Shown here piece after piece: positions 6,129-7,037 of a stretch of DNA of 7,037 nt. Made by a program: the position numbers and the translations under genes. Origin of the DNA: CAIMUM01 sp034429715 (GTDB lineage: Bacteria; Chloroflexota; Dehalococcoidia; GIF9; UBA5629); contig DAOUFR010000051.1 of the NCBI GenBank assembly GCA_034429715.1, positions 1 through 7,037 on the forward strand, written 5' to 3'. The first letter of the stretch is position 1. Each line of letters opens with the position of its first letter. The notes beneath the pieces are model-generated. The model made no database searches, was not told the origin of the DNA, and worked only from the letters and a program-made list of their open reading frames with translations.

Positions 6129-6479
6129 ATGTATGAATCAGCCCCGAACGGCGGCATGATCGCTTTCTGGATCATCTTCGGCATCGCCTGCTACATCTTT
6201 ATGGCTGTCTGTCTGCAGACCATAGCCAGGAAAACCAATACACCTAACGGCTGGCTGGCCTGGATACCCATCGCCAATATATATCTGATGTGTATGATCG
6301 CGGGCAAGGCCTGGTGGTGGCTGCTGCTCTGCCTGATCCCCTATGTAAATATCATCTTCCTGGTCATCCTGTGGTGGAAGATCTCCGAGGCCAGGGGCAA
6401 GCCGGGCTGGTGGGGCCTGCTCTTCATTGTGCCTGTTGTGAACCTGGTTATCATCGGCATTATAGCTTTTTCCGATTAA
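6129..6479 (+). CDS. Small DUF5684-like integral membrane protein
   Basis: The protein has 116 residues and about four hydrophobic segments (roughly 9-31, 43-58, 62-82 and 94-114). The pattern ARKTNTPNGWLAWIPIANIYL, then WWWLLL, then KISEARGKPGWWGLLFIVPVVN resembles the DUF5684 family of small bacterial membrane proteins, whose function is unknown to me. An [IV]-P-x-x-N motif preceded by Trp occurs three times (P47/N50, P71/N74, P102/N105), suggesting the protein is built from internal repeats. It begins 31 nt after the methyltransferase gene with a near-perfect ribosome-binding site and ends 15 nt before the phosphatase gene, so co-transcription is likely. It has no enzymatic motif. The family call is from recognition of the sequence pattern. 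Confidence 0.8.
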   Translation: MYESAPNGGMIAFWIIFGIACYIFMAVCLQTIARKTNTPNGWLAWIPIANIYLMCMIAGKAWWWLLLCLIPYVNIIFLVILWWKISEARGKPGWWGLLFIVPVVNLVIIGIIAFSD

Positions 6480-6494
6480 GAGACACGGTATCAT

Positions 6495-7037
6495 ATGGCT
6501 GAGTATGGATTCGGGCCGGCTGCGAAGGGCGAAAAGCTGGTCTTCGGTTCGCAGCGGCCCGGGAACCCCGGCAAGTTCATCCACCGGGATGTGGTGGACG
6601 ACTGGATTACGTTCATTAAAGAGCAGGGCATCCAGCGCGTCGTCTGCCTGCTGCCCGAACAAGAGCTCAAATACTATCCTGTGGAAGGGGGACTGCTGGG
6701 CCTTTACGCGGAAGCCTTCAAGCCGGACAACGTGCTGTGGGCGCCCACTCCCGATATGCAACTTCCCAGCGGCGAGGCGCTCCGCCACATAATGTATTTT
6801 CTTTACAACTCGATGGAGAGGGGCGAGAAGACGGTGGTGCATTGCTCGGCCGGCCAGGGCAGGACCGGCCTGGTGCTGGCCGCCTGGCTGATCTTCCATG
6901 ACCGCGTGTCCGAACGCAAGGCAATCCGGATGGTGGAGGAGCAGAACCGCAATCCAAAGGAAGCCGTGCGCCGCGGCAAGGCCACGGAAGATGAGATGAT
7001 GGCGCTGCTGGCCGTGGCCAGGGAAATGGACCATCCG
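6495..7037 (+). CDS. Dual-specificity / tyrosine-type protein phosphatase (partial, C-terminus cut by window edge)
   Basis: From ATG 6495 the frame is open for 181 codons to the window end. Residues 116-125 read HCSAGQGRTG, which fits the HCx5R P-loop of Cys-based phosphatases: C117 is the nucleophile and R123 binds phosphate. D87 in APTPDMQLP is in the place expected for the general acid. The N-terminal LVFGSQRPG followed by VVDDWITFIKEQGIQRVVCLL is typical of compact bacterial and archaeal DSP-like phosphatases, which usually run about 150-190 residues, so little may be missing. The protein is predicted to be cytosolic. Possible substrates are phosphoproteins, nucleotides or other phosphate esters; the sequence does not decide. 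The gene follows the DUF5684-like gene by 15 nt with only a weak AAGAGA upstream, consistent with translation from a shared message. Confidence 0.87.
   Translation, partial: MAEYGFGPAAKGEKLVFGSQRPGNPGKFIHRDVVDDWITFIKEQGIQRVVCLLPEQELKYYPVEGGLLGLYAEAFKPDNVLWAPTPDMQLPSGEALRHIMYFLYNSMERGEKTVVHCSAGQGRTGLVLAAWLIFHDRVSERKAIRMVEEQNRNPKEAVRRGKATEDEMMALLAVAREMDHP

Noticed and set aside
6138..7034. A long open frame (298 codons) on the minus strand opposite the membrane-protein and phosphatase genes
   Set aside because: It runs antisense to two genes with clear family motifs, has no recognisable domain and no ribosome-binding site, and is rich in His, Pro and Gln as expected of a shadow frame in GC-rich DNA.

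Overview
The window reads as a chromosomal segment of a moderately GC-rich anaerobic bacterium. My best guess is Chloroflexota, near Dehalococcoidia, at roughly even confidence. The grounds are a two-subunit, methanogen-style pyruvate carboxylase, a uroporphyrinogen-decarboxylase-family (MtaA/MtbA-like) methyltransferase, a stand-alone 5TM-LYT membrane protein, and two small interspersed repeats of types I associate from memory with such genomes. There is no rRNA or other phylogenetic marker, so the assignment rests on gene content alone.

Layout. Positions 1-566 (minus, cut by the left edge) hold a winged-helix/nucleotidyltransferase (MNT) fusion, with a perfect 16-bp palindrome just upstream of its start. 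Positions 567-688 are non-coding, with AT-rich inverted repeats and one interspersed repeat. Positions 689-3998 (minus) hold a pycB-pycA operon: the biotinylated carboxyltransferase subunit comes first, then the biotin carboxylase subunit. The 97-bp gap between them carries a 58-bp double-hairpin repeat. A good sigma70-type promoter (4051-4080) precedes pycB. Positions 4122-4715 (minus) encode a 5TM-LYT sensor domain with no output domain. A 224-bp divergent intergenic region (4716-4939) has a credible promoter facing each way and an inverted repeat between them. Positions 4940 to the right edge (plus) hold three closely spaced genes: a URO-D-family methyltransferase, a small DUF5684-like membrane protein, and a Cys-based dual-specificity-type phosphatase cut by the window end.

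How the genes work together. PycB and PycA together should make oxaloacetate from pyruvate, bicarbonate and ATP: PycA carboxylates biotin, and PycB carries the biotin on K538 and transfers the carboxyl group to pyruvate. This is an anaplerotic step expected in an anaerobe that fixes carbon through acetyl-CoA and pyruvate. The methyltransferase-membrane protein-phosphatase cluster is probably co-transcribed, but nothing in the sequence gives it a common function. The HTH-MNT protein looks self-regulating.

I found no CRISPR array, tRNA, rRNA or transposase. No clearly new multi-gene system is visible. The best leads are the non-canonical metal site of the methyltransferase (H-x-D in place of H-x-C), the orphan 5TM-LYT protein, the double-hairpin repeat inside the pyc operon, and the operator-like palindrome at the HTH-MNT gene.
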